A stretch of DNA of 64,000 bases from Membranipora membranacea (taxonomy: Eukaryota > Bryozoa > Gymnolaemata > Cheilostomatida > Membraniporidae). Every line of letters starts with the position of its first letter. Positions within the stretch are counted from its first letter, which is position 1. A program made the translations under genes and the position numbers. Below the pieces are notes generated by a model, which did not search any database, was not told where the DNA came from, and saw nothing but the letters and a program-made list of their open reading frames with translations. Below, one piece after another: positions 38,302-49,315 of this stretch. The DNA lies in NCBI GenBank assembly GCA_914767715.1, contig OU612073.1, forward strand, positions 15,438,001-15,502,000, written 5' to 3'.

Positions 38302-38638
38302 GTTAAAGCATTTTAAAATGTTCATGATACATCAGAAGTTCAGCAGGCTACATAAATTGCAATCCTGGCTAAGAAATGTGAGTTTTAATTTTTGAATCCT
38401 TAGAATGATAGAACTCCTAGTTATGCAAATGTAATTTAATTTTGATTAATACTATAAAGGAGAGAGCATGCAGCAGAATAGTATGACATCCATGTTAAGA
38501 AGATTGAACCTGGATGATACATCCTCAGAAGAGCAGCCGGAGTATATGTCGTCAGAAGCTTATGGAGGACAATACAGCAACCAACAAAAGTACCTGGATG
38601 ACCGATATGATTATGATGACCATCATGAATTCTATTAA
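20722..38638 (+). CDS. ZNFX1: NFX1-type zinc-finger-containing protein 1 (ZNFX1-like RNA helicase), complete
   Basis: 33 exons, 1840 aa. Exons: 20722-20900, 21181-21409, 21891-22192, 22397-22533, 22820-23030, 23389-23547, 23759-23781 (inferred), 23882-24062, 24462-24673, 25401-25517, 26493-26654, 27018-27151, 27493-27682, 27941-28042, 28404-28520, 28801-28999, 29418-29528, 29922-30112, 30558-30779, 31139-31250, 31594-31733, 32236-32394, 32714-32848, 33197-33343, 33705-33873, 34319-34516, 34857-34988, 35476-35668, 36093-36254, 36520-36718, 37239-37463, 37743-37937, 38460-38638. Phases agree throughout. Identity rests on [14 protein letters not shown], the helicase motifs and the NFX1 cysteine array. 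ZNFX1 is an SF1 RNA helicase of cytoplasmic RNA granules and mitochondria-associated antiviral sensing in other animals, and it maintains small-RNA inheritance in nematodes. The length is close to that of the vertebrate protein. The start ATG follows an acceptor at 20700-20701. The tail lacks the RZ-type finger I expect at the vertebrate C-terminus. Confidence 0.93.
21661..21740 (+). repeat. Short tandem repeat (CTTGCTTGAATGGATTCAAT)
   Basis: About four imperfect units of roughly 15-26 bp built on TTGCTTGAATG lie in a ZNFX1 intron. Confidence 0.75.
23759..23781 (+). other. ZNFX1: Inferred 23-nt ZNFX1 microexon
   Basis: The exon ending at 23547 (donor gttaaa) closes two bases into a codon, while the exon at 23882 needs one preceding base, so they cannot be joined directly. 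A 23-nt stretch between CACAG and GTATTC repairs both phases and adds eight residues (NKELLITL). With it the whole CDS length is divisible by three. It is inferred from phase alone. Confidence 0.45.
25541..25826. mobile_element. hAT-like MITE in a ZNFX1 intron, with 11-bp minisatellite
   Basis: Ends CAGGCCCGTAGTT (25541) and the complement of CAGGGCCGTAGTT (to 25826) form imperfect inverted repeats of hAT-like type. Inside, GCTTCGGACTT is repeated about five times (25736-25790). No clean 8-bp target duplication is visible, so the class is tentative. Confidence 0.55.
26300..26489 (-). mobile_element. LINE fragment abutting a ZNFX1 splice acceptor
   Basis: The minus strand encodes [16 protein letters not shown], then LMMRAL-like and [15 protein letters not shown], a recognisable post-palm segment of a non-LTR reverse transcriptase. 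It ends within a few bases of the acceptor at 26491-26492 that precedes helicase motif Ia. A longer minus-strand frame reaching 26749 is antisense to the real exon and is not part of the element. Confidence 0.75.
32084..32152 (+). repeat. Possible tRNA-derived SINE head
   Basis: In a ZNFX1 intron, GTAGTCATAGAGCAATGG resembles a degenerate box A region and GGTCCTGTGTTGGATAT a degenerate box B (usual GGTTCGANTCC), at tRNA-like spacing with a central TTTCAATTTAGAGG anticodon-loop-like part. It does not fold as a functional tRNA. Confidence 0.3.
33197..36254 (+). other. ZNFX1: ZNFX1 NFX1-type zinc-finger array
   Basis: Six exons encode repeated Cys/His clusters: [46 protein letters not shown], then CSHDTKC and CGEKCPKMC. 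These are the NFX1-type fingers that define the family and probably bind RNA or protein partners. Exon 36093-36254 ends in a CNHVLP element matching the CxHV segment found after the array in ZNFX1 proteins. Confidence 0.9.
37239..38638 (+). other. ZNFX1: ZNFX1 C-terminal tail with YxxxxL-phi motif
   Basis: The last three exons join in phase (225, 195 and 179 nt). They encode a Ser/Pro-rich linker, YSRDELM (37370-37390, residues 1686-1692), a second Pro-rich stretch, a short helical segment (LRRLNLDD) and a Tyr/Asp-rich end. YxxxxL-phi is the eIF4E-binding consensus of eIF4G, 4E-BP and 4E-T proteins. Function is inferred from the motif only. Confidence 0.6.
38265..38297. repeat. TA dinucleotide microsatellite
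   Basis: About 15 TA units lie in the last ZNFX1 intron. Confidence 0.9.
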
Positions 38639-39386
38639 TGACATGAACTAGTATAGAGCAGCAATCCTGACTGCCCCCTGTTATTATCATTGAGATGAGA
38701 GAGAGGTGGGGCGTTAAGCCGCTATTTTACACAGCTTACATGGATCTACTCTCAATAGAAGAAAATAGACATACGCTAGTGATAATCATTGGCAGCATTC
38801 AAGCAGCTTGTGGGAATAAGTGACAAATTGTCCACTCACTCATAACATACTGACAGTGTCATGTATGTTTCTCTAACTCAAATTTACACTGATATTATTT
38901 CTTGTTGATAATCTCTGCATGGCCATTCCCATCATTTCTTGACAGATAAAAATAGAGTAAGTACCAAAGTACAAATACAAAGTAAATGTCTCTACGAGAA
39001 GACTCAGACAACACTTTCTAATGACTTCCTTATAAATATTTTTTCAACAAATCTAATACTATACCCAACAAATTCAATTTGTTTTCATTCATGAGCAAGG
39101 AGTGAGTAGAAGCAAAAAATCAGTCACTGAACTGGAGACATTTTTGTCATGACAAACATGGCGAATGTATCTCATGTGTGGATCCTACTCACTAGGGCCC
39201 TTTGGCAAGGCTCTTACCTGCAATTCCCTGCCAACTTTATTATTTTAGTTCTAGTATTCGATCTTCAAGAGTTTTTCACCTGTTTTCTTTATTGTCTTTA
39301 TTAAATGATTGTACCATATTTTAAGCAGATAATCCACTGAAAAGATCCGTTCACATGTAGAGCATTATTTATTTCGGATTCTTTGA

Positions 39387-39392
39387 AATAAA
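39387..39392 (+). other. Candidate ZNFX1 polyadenylation signal
   Basis: AATAAA lies about 750 bp after the ZNFX1 stop. It is the first canonical hexamer I noticed downstream. Confidence 0.35.
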
Positions 39393-41588
39393 ATGGCTTT
39401 ATTCCATGCATCCAGAAGCTTAATTATATAAATAATCTGATAAACGCTGTCATTATAAATCAGCATCCTGACTGGACCACTACTAGCAACCCTGGCAGTG
39501 TTCGAGACCTAAACTCTAGCGGATAAATACTTGATGCATTATTTAGCCAAAGATTAGCTTGTAAGAGGTCATTGTTTCCTCCAATGTTTCCAAGAACAAG
39601 TTTATTTCTTTTCCAGATACACAGTCTTTGAAATATCTAAGACTCGAAGAAACAAAACCTTTCTAATTTTTGCCTGCCTGTAAACAGCATTTAACATCAT
39701 ACAATTAGATCACTCAAGTACACAGATGCATGAAAAATAACTTTTCTCTGACACATTAGCATATACTGCTGGATAAATTGGCTTGGCGAAGAACATACCA
39801 GAGCAGTTTTGCATCCTTTTGGCGTTCGAATCTTTGAATAACCCTTTGCTCGGCTAAGTTACTTTTTATTCAAACATTAAGCCTCCATACACAATAAGTT
39901 TGAATACCCAGAAATCTGGAGGTCTCCGCAGGAAAAATCTGCCATCCCTTAGACTGCTTTGCAATTCTGCCCTTGCTTATTATACTTCTATATACAGATT
40001 TGAGTGTCCACTCACATGAATTCCATCATTATTTAAATGAGATTGTGGTGTTTTTTATTCGACTTAGAGGAGAAGGGACAATCGTAACAACAGTGCGTAG
40101 CAAAGGAATCAATCAGCAGTAGTAATATACAAGCAGTAAAAGTAGTAAGCAAACACATAGGAACAAATGGCACTCTACCTTCTCCAACACACTGCAACAT
40201 ACACAACATTGCTGGGGTTGGTTAGAGGATTATCTGCCCTTGTATATAGGCAGCACAACTCCCACCTAGAATGATCTTAGCGGCCCAAAACAACAAAATT
40301 GGGGTCGCTGAGATATGCCTTGACATTAAAGATATGCACATGCGTATTGGTCATTTACCCTTGTGGTTTTCCCCAAATCCAATTGTGAAAAGTTGAGTGA
40401 GAGCCCACTGGAGCACTGAACTGTTTGGAGAATTTTGAGTTGTAACAATGTATGTTACTGAAAGATTGGTGAGGGTTAGTACTATTATTGAGGTCAACAA
40501 GTTATTTTTAATTTGCTTTAATTATAAACTTTTAGAAAACCTCAATAAATAAATAAATTATTTATTATCACTGCACTCTATCATCATCATAGACTTCTTT
40601 CTAACTAATAGATAGCATCATCATAACAATCAATCAATGCTGAAGTGGACAACGCCCTAGACAGTACAAATTTTCAGCAGGCACACACGCCTGCATAGTA
40701 GGGTGTCTTCTTGAATCAGGTTGCTTGAAATTTACTTCATAGGAGTAGTGTTAGTAAGTAAACCAGGATTTAGGAGGATTAGTTTCCTTACCTCAGATGA
40801 GGTAGCACATCCTATTGATTTGTCGAAGAAATCGGTTTAGGGATGCCTCTAAATGTTAGGACCAGGGTTTAGACCAGGGAATGTATGGGGTTTTAACAGC
40901 ATGGCATGGCGCTGTTTAGAGTTGGGCGGTTTTCTGCCCTCTCATCTCACGGATTGTCCGAGGCAGGAAACTAGCGTGGTAAATACTTTTGTTTGTGGCC
41001 ACAGAGTTAGGTTCACCTCTGGCGGCTGCGTGCATGCATTTCATTTTCTAAGCCCAAAATAACTAGTAAGAAATGCAGTAGAGTAGTAGTAATTTTTCCT
41101 TAGTATGTTTGACTTCAAAACTTTTGATTGAGGTGCTCAGGCAGTTTCCTTGCCTGTCTTGACAAGCTTTGTTGTATCCCCCTACCCTCACAACAAAGCT
41201 TAAGTGTCTAGATAGGTTCTCTTCAACCATTGGAATTTCCTTTAGCAATGTTTGCCATCTTTGGTAGTTCAGTCGGGTATCTTCAAATACAGGCGGCAGA
41301 CGCTTTCAAATCCAACCTGTCAGATGACAGGCAGTTTTGTGTTATCTCAGTTGCAACTCCACAAAGAAATATATCGGCCCATTTATACTTTTTTCACCCA
41401 TACATACATGTCATCTTGCTCATTCCCCCAATTTCTCACTGTTATTCCCTTACTGTGTCTATTTATTTTAACTCAAACTTGCAGGTAGCGCAACGAGCAC
41501 CACTCACATCAGTTGCCAAACACAATTTTTAGACCTTTGTAGTTGTGTTTTAACAGGTTGTTCAACCACGTATAAGTCGTTCAAGCAC
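39393..41588. other. Intergenic between ZNFX1 and the 8-Cys receptor gene
   Basis: No supported gene. A CTTGACAAGCTTTGTTG repeat at about 41158-41174 recurs near 15483 and, in part, near 47205. Promoter and 5'UTR of the receptor gene should lie at the right end. Confidence 0.35.
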
Positions 41589-44500
41589 ATGAACTCGGCG
41601 GAGATCAAACTTCTATCCAAATCAGAAGAGTGCATTGGAAAAGTGGTACTACCAGTTTTCAGGACAGTCTGTAAATATAACATACAGATAATTTTTTCCG
41701 ACCATCTTCACTGTTGTACCATAAAATTAGTGAGTTTGAAATTTTTTTAACAGGTTTTTCCCGCTAAAGCCATTTTACTGGCACTACTTGGCACCGTAGC
41801 AGTGTCCGGCTTGCCAACAGTAACCACCTCATTTCAAACAACCCCAGACCCATGTCAGGGATCAACTGCTGCCCTACCACCTGAAGTGGCTCAGCAGCTT
41901 ACCTGTGATAGTGATAGTGATAAGACATGCAATGCACTGGCAGCTGATTATGGTACACAAAGCGACTTTAGACGAGTCTGTGCTGACAAGTATCCAAATA
42001 ATGTTGACAATGAGAGATATGTAACATGCAGAAGTTTATGCGAAGGACCAGAAGCTAACGGAATCGAATGTTATGACTTTTGCCCATGTAAGTTGAGTTT
42101 TCTGTCATCGGTAAAGTGATTAGATTATATCATTCAGCATTATGCCTTATTGAAATACTGCACACTCTACAGTTTAATTTTTGCTATCCTCAAAGGATGA
42201 ATAATTTTTCCCTGAACTAAGAAGGAAGAGATCATAGCTTGATAATAACTATAATTCCTCTCACTTTGATAACACTGATGTTTGTCTTACTTTTTCTCCC
42301 GTCTTCCGCTCTACACTCACACTACTTATCGGCAGTATTATCATTCATTAATGTTCTTGACTGATCCTTGATTTGATAGGTACTAGCAATATATGGTAAG
42401 CTTTGTCCACCATGTACTAATATGTATCATTGTCTAAAATAAAAAACACCACGGCAGTCAACTTCTAGCCAGCACTTCTATCCTTATAAGCTTTCGACCA
42501 TCTCCCGGAAACTCACCCATTCTGTTGACTTTTATCAGATATAAGCCAACATGTTGGTTGAACTGTTGATGGTGCCGGTTATAATTTAAACTACTCCTGG
42601 CCATTGTAATGGTTACGGAAGCATGTTTGTATATTCTTAAAAGTTGCAAGTTTGTTGCTTTATGGCTTTATGTTAAATGTTAGTTTGGTCAATGTGCATC
42701 AATGATAAAGCTTTGTGACACGTCATAGAGTGTTGGACTCCCTGTCCGCATAGTTTGATACAAAAAAGGTTCTGTCTCTTCTCTTGCTATCTGCTTATCT
42801 TTTAGCTGCTTGATGTTGTATTGCTGTCACAATCACCTTTTTCAATGTTCTTTGGTTCTTCTGATTGATTAGCATAACAATTACAGGCATGGACTACCCA
42901 TATATAATGTTAAAAAGCTATACTCTTTGCCTCAGGATGGTGAAAGGGGTATTTGGAATCGAACGTTTATTTATCGGTCATTTCATCATTGTTCATTTCA
43001 TCATTGTTCACTTTACTAGGTTCATAGCAAGCCAATAGCATTAAGTCAAAGCAAATTATTTCTGCTTAATGGTCAATCAAATTTACTGAAACAAATATCA
43101 TAAGTACAAACAATCAACTTCCATTCCAGGGATTTTACTACTAGGTCTTTTACCAAATGAACATTTGACAACATGCCTTTCGTGATTTCGTGTTGACTTA
43201 ATCTCTCTTTTTTGTGTTTAAGGTAATGTCAAAGACCGATCCGAATATCAACATATCATATACCGTTGGAAAGCTGCCGAGCTACTGAAAATGAATACCT
43301 GAACAAAAACTTGATTCAATGACGTTGTGTCATTTTAGGGAGGAAATGAGGCAGAAAACGCTGTTTTTGTCAAAGCAGATGGAGGAGTCAAATTAAATGC
43401 AAGAAATTTCAAACCAGGTGGAATGCATACTTAGAGGTTGCGTTCATCGTAAAATTTGATTTTCTTTGATATATGACTAGTCTAAACTGACTTTTTACGT
43501 CACGCCATACAATGCATTTTTTTTGTGAAGCCGTGAAAATATGTGAAATTTCAATCATTAATTCAGAACAGATCATAGGCTCGAAACAAAATTGATTATG
43601 ATTTTCCCTAAGAGTACACTTCAAATGTCATACATATTAACTTTCAACAAATTAGCTTGCATATTGCGAAAACAGTAGACTCTCGAATACAGCTAATATT
43701 TTTTGCAAATTTTGCATAACATCAAATTTGCTGTCCAAATGACCATTATTGTGGCCAAACAAAGTTTTTTTGAAAGTTCTCAGATACGAAGCCGCTTTCA
43801 TTAGCCATGGTGCACACAGGAAATGCCAAAAGATTTTTTCCCTACATCTTCGTTTTCCTTGAATTTAACGCAAAAGAATGCCAAAAAACAGCTATTTTTT
43901 GGGACTTTTGAGGTGTTTTTGGCCATTCTTTTGCGTTAAATTCAAGAAAAACGAAGATGAAGTGAAAAAATCTGTTGGCATTTCCTGCGTGCACCATGGG
44001 TAATAAAAGCGGCTTCGTATGTGAGAACTTTCAAAAAAACTTTGTTTGGCCACAATAATGGTCATTTGGACAGCACATTTGACATTATGCAAACGTTACG
44101 AAAAATATCAGGTGTATTCGAGAGTCTACTGTTTTCGCAATATGCAAGCTAATTTGTTGAAAGTCAACATGTATGACATTTGAGGTGTACTCGAAGGGAA
44201 AATCATAATTAATTTTGTTTCGAGCCAATGATCTGTTCTGAATTAATGATAAAAATTTCACATATTTTCACGGCTTCACCAAAAAAAATGTGTTGTATGG
44301 CGTGACGTAAAAAGTCAGTTTAGACTAGTCATATATCAAAGAAAATCAAATTTTACTATGAACTCAATCTCTAAGTATACATTCCACCTGTTTTGAAATT
44401 TCTTGCAATTAATTTGACTCCTCCATCTGCTTTGACAAAAACAGCGTTTTCTGCCTCATTTCCTTCCTTTAATGACACAACGTCATCGAGTCAAGTTTTG

Positions 44501-47500
44501 TTCAGGTATTCATTTTCAGTAGCTCGGCAGCTTTCCGACAGTATATGATATGTTGATATTCGGATCGGTCTTTGACATTACCTTAAGTGCAACATCGTGA
44601 CATCGGTGCATCAGAAAGTGCATACAACAAAAATCTGCAAAAACAAAAGAAAAGGCTTTGAATTCAGTACTCAAAATGACGATAGTCAACAAAAATAACT
44701 ATAATTATTTATATACTGTGGTTTCAGGCTACAACTGCGATGGCTCTGATTTGACAACAACACTGTCTACCAGTAACATAGATTGGGCCCTTGGTGAGAA
44801 TGTGACATGTAACGTTACGATGAATATGTGTCAGCAATCCAATGTGACCCGGAATGAGAATTTCCACATGAGGTGCTACTTTGACAATGCATCCTTTGAT
44901 GAGGCAGACCACAAATACAAGGACTGTCAGAGTATATGCATTACACAGTACACATTGAAGTGTGAAGATAAGTGTGGGGGTAAGTGTAGGCACTGCAATG
45001 ATCCTAAACAGTTTTAATATTAAAATTAAAATTATTTTTTTATGGTTAAAAGTGCCCTGCTGACAATGCCAAGTGTTATTTACCTTCAAATATTAAATTC
45101 TGCCTGGGCATTAAAAACTGCTACATGAGCTTTTAGGTGATGATTTTAGTATTTATTGATGAATTATCTCATTGTTGTGATAGTTAATGCAAGTTTGGTT
45201 CCAAGATAACTCTTTTGCCTCTCACTAACCAACCCAACTTCAGTACCCTAAATACTAACAGTTGGATGTAAGCAAATAAATTGTATTAGCCCATTAAAGG
45301 AACATAAACATGCTAAGATGAGAGCCTGATGGTTGCCAGATTTGGATTTGGAATGCTTCATTACATTTACCCACCAATTTGTATCACTCTGCTGCCATTC
45401 AGTGTTGAGATATAGGCAGCAGAACCTGATGGATGTAAAAACGCAATGTAATGGAGTATCCCCAAGGCTGTGACCTCGATTGAGGGAACTCCCGCTAGGT
45501 CACATTAGAGATTGTGTTGAAAAATATTTAGTATTTTGGTATTCTAGTATCTAATCGATCTCTTGATCTTAGCTTTAAGCTTCTAACATGAAGTATGTTT
45601 GGAATGTCTTCAGCCAGCTGTAAAAGCCTCCTTTAATTAACTCACATAATGATCATGAAACTTCATCATTGAACTCTAATGACGCCATGTAATTTTCGCA
45701 TTTACCAAATACCAAATTTTTGTTCACAGTATTTGGAATAGCTTCTAGAATAATTTATGATACCTATAGTCTTGGAAAATGGTAGACAGATGTAATGGAG
45801 CTTGCAGATTCCAAATATGGCATACATTCCTTGTCCTTCAACCTTTAAGCAAGAAGGTTTGACTAGCATATCCCATATCACCTGCTTAATGATGTTTTAC
45901 TTTGTTATAGACTACTTGGAGGCGTGCCCTGCGACCCTCGTTGAAACGAACGACACCACCACCATGATTGACCCTTCATGGGAGGACAAGCTGACATGCA
46001 ACGCCACAACAGAGATGTGTCAGCTAGCCACAGATCATACTAAGCCCTACGTACACCTCGCCTGCTTCAACAGGACTGATATACTCAACGGTGATAAAAT
46101 AATCTTCAAGTCATGTCATGATAACTGCGATCCTGAAGAAGATAGCATAAGTGTGGTATGCAGCGACAATTGTCAAGGTTAGTAAAAGACTGTTAAATGA
46201 GAATGATTTTAGAGATTTTAACTCACTGGTTGTACTGTACTCAATTACAAACTGCTGTTAAGAAAAAAATTCCTTACCTTAACTAGACATCTGACCTTGA
46301 CATCTGTAAGTACATAGAATCCTTTTTTGAGTTGGTACATGCACAGCATCTAACAGCTGTGTAACCTGAAACGGGTTGATCATTTATTCTAGTGGTTAAG
46401 AAGCAGGGAGCAAAACTTTTTCAATGCCAGTACAATAGGCCTTTTGTGCTTTGTGCTTATACTTGTATAGCCCAATGAAGCTCTGTATTACTTCTTTGAG
46501 CGCTTTCATGTAAAACCTCAATTTTTCGAGTAGATAATTTAACTTGATCACAAAAAAGCGCCACTGATAAATTTCTCTTTCCTATAGACTTTATGGATAT
46601 GTGTATGGCTAAGGAGAGCAGCGATAAAACATCGACCGATGGTCGGATGAATGTATCTACTTCTGATGATGATGATGATGATGATGAGACAACCAGGCAT
46701 CCTTCAGTAGGCGCTGTAGTTGGCGCAGTTGTTGGCACCGTCTTCCTAGTAGTAGTGATAGCAACAGCTGTTGCTTGTTGCGTATCAAAGAGGCATGCAT
46801 GTGAGTTGTTTGTCATACAAATAATAAAGAAGCTGAACATTTTGAAATAGCTTCAGTGTCCACAAAGAGTTTTATGATTTTCAACTTGTTTGTGCGCACC
46901 TGTCATATGAAAAACATATTATGCCAGAGAATTTTGTAACCTTTATTTCTGGCCTCAACATTAACATCCTATTTTAAGGGATCGTCTGTTGTTAGTTTCT
47001 AAACCTACTTTGTCTTCTGCAGCTGATGGCAATGATAATACTGCTCGAAGATATCAGAATGGGGAGCTTAATAACCGTGATCATAATGGTATGTGTAATA
47101 AATAAAAATTTAGTGATAATTCCAATGACAAAATACCTCATTTGTGCAAGCAAGTCATACATAAAATACCTTTCCTAGCAGAGTGCCTTCTTTCCTAGCT
47201 TGTCCTGACAAGCTAGTCAAGACAAGTTTCTTCGTTCCATACATTGTTTTAGGGGTTCTATAATCTCTCTTTCTTCATCTGTTGCAGTTGATGGCAATTG
47301 CGTATCGGCTCCTGGGGCTCAAGGTAATAATCAGAATGGCCAGACTGGTAATGTTAATCATGGCGATGATAATGGTATGTCCAATGGTTGTGACCAGACC
47401 AGTGACATTCCTCCTACAAACTCCAACCGACCTGGTGCTCAACAACAAAGAGGTAATCAAACTCTAGATTGTAATTCATGCATCCAGCTCCATGATGATT

Positions 47501-48171
47501 TAACAAATGCGTTGACACTATACAGTTTTATCGTAATAGAAAATGTTATACTGATTTACCACTGACCATGCTCTGGGAGACTGTCTCACAAAAGACACAC
47601 AACTTGTTTTAGGTTACGCTGGAGATGGAAATGGAGAGGCTTGCTATAATGCCGCAAGCAGTGATCAAGCTGGAGCAATCGAGCTTAATGAAGCTGGTGA
47701 GAACTGTCTGATGACAAGTAGAACATGCCTAGCTTATTCTGTGCCCCAAGACTCTTGGCCTTGTCTGACGGCCACCCGGCTGGGCTATGCACTTTGATAC
47801 ACCACATATTATAAATTTTTCCCTAATGGAACTTCTCAATTTTCAACTACTATAAAGAACTTTTAATTTTGACATGAGAGTCATAAAAACTTCGCAAAAG
47901 CCGTTCAGAAAAGGTCATAGCCTGGGCATTGCTTAACGTACTATGTCAGTTTTTACAGTAGAATAATGAAAGCAAAAATAGGTTTCATATCTTTACCCAG
48001 CCTTCTCAAATTTTGGTACTTGCAGGATCCGCGGAAGTTAGGCAGAATCGGCAAAGAACATCATCTACTAGTTCTGTTGTTGATCATATTCGCGAGGACG
48101 GCCCTGTACCCTCATCTCCCACCGACAGCGATAGAATTCGTATGGGAACCATTGAGGAAACAACCTTATGA
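41589..48171 (+). CDS. Single-pass membrane protein with three 8-cysteine ectodomain modules (novel family)
   Basis: Nine exons, 527 aa: 41589-41645, 41754-42087, 44728-44979, 45911-46177, 46588-46800, 47023-47088, 47288-47452, 47613-47696, 48026-48171. All phases agree; stop TGA is at 48169. The hydrophobic segment 25-37 (AILLALLGTVAVS) is probably the signal sequence, although 19 residues come from the first exon. Three modules follow (about 53-130, 131-214, 219-303). Each has TC-x(5-6)-C-x(14-15)-C-x(15-16)-C-x3-C-x(8-10)-C-x3-C preceded by one more Cys, with several N-glycosylation sites. Then come a seven-Asp stretch, a membrane helix (346-369, GAVVGTVFLVVVIATAVACC), basic stop-transfer residues and a 158-residue Gly/Asn/Ser-rich cytoplasmic tail. 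I do not recognise the module. A recognition or adhesion receptor is a guess from topology. Exon 1 is the least certain. Confidence 0.7.
43218..44586. mobile_element. 1.37-kb foldback element (arms about 670 bp)
   Basis: Positions 43218-43891 and 43914-44586 are reverse complements at roughly 90% or better over nearly 700 bp, with about 22 bp between. Both ends carry TTAAGGTAATGTCAAAG, so TTAA may be the target duplication (piggyBac- or Kolobok-like), though it lies inside the palindrome and cannot be told from the arm. There is no coding capacity; open frames are chance. It sits in the second intron of the receptor gene, whose transcript could form a long hairpin. Confidence 0.8.
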
Positions 48172-49315
48172 AAGTGTTTTGTAAGACAAACCTAAAGTTA
48201 ATTGTAATATCAATGCATGTAATGCATGCATGCGATGTTATATTAATTTGGATGGACATATCCACCCTGATATTTAAGTCTGTTTTATTGGCTGGCACTC
48301 AGCTTAGGTTGAATCAGGTCTGCTGGAATAGACTCGACTGTAATTTTGACTTTTCTGATACGTAAAATGTGCCTTACTATCTGAAATTGATCTGCATTTA
48401 ATACTGATTCTTTAGGGCTCTTGTCAATACTCAAATGTTTATCAGTATTGGTGAGAAGAACTTTCATATATATTCTCCACATCTTGTTTATTTTTTGATG
48501 TTAAACCATCATAAGTCATTGGTATCTCTTAAAATGCTCAAAGAATTGTGCCATCACCTCTATGCATCTCAATAGTCAAGTGTTTTCACTCATTCCATAT
48601 CAAATTAATTCCAGCCATGACCAATATTATATAATATGAGACAGTTGGATTATAAAATTTACCATAGAGCAGATTACTGTAATGTCTATGGAAGAGCTTT
48701 ATTATTTTATCTTTACGTTTCTCTTATACCGTGTAAAGACATTGTTCTAGAAAAAAACTCTTTTAAAGGACCATTCGCTGATTTCTATGTCTCATCTCGT
48801 GAGAGAAGTTTCCCAGGTCAAAATGGATAACGTACATAACAAACCTAGTCCCAATCATCATGTCCCTTCCCCTGTAGAATTACTTAGGATAGAAAGTTTT
48901 ATTATATTGCATACTCAATAAAAAGAAAAGTCTGAAACATCTATAATTGAGGTAACATGGACAGTACCTGAAGATATGCTGCTTGTTTGGTTTTGCGACA
49001 TCAATTATGAGTATTCCCATATTATGAGAAATGCCTGTATAAGAAAGTGCACTTCAAACGCCATTGACTTACCAAGAATACGGGAACTATTTATGGTATC
49101 ATGGTGATCAAATAAGATGGAGAGGGAGGAGTTTAAATTTATGTTCCAGTATTATAGTGCTAACACTACTGATTTATTCCTCATCACCGGATTCTTGCAG
49201 TAGTAGTAAACAAGTAGTGGATACAGTGTGTGACTGTTTGTAAAAGACTTTTGCAGCAAGGTTGTTGTGGTGACAGCTGCTGCTTGTTCTGAGGGGAAGA
49301 GAAAGGAGCAGAACT
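48172..49315. other. Intergenic; left edge of the duplicated segment
   Basis: No gene seen up to about 48880. From there to 49315 the sequence matches the region before 58646 and probably contains the promoter of the first TSR gene. Confidence 0.4.

Noticed and set aside
43409-44092. Minus-strand frames in the receptor intron
   Set aside because: They fall within the foldback arms and are not conserved between the two arms.
46457-46840. 127-codon minus-strand frame
   Set aside because: Antisense to the membrane-helix exon and its Asp repeat.
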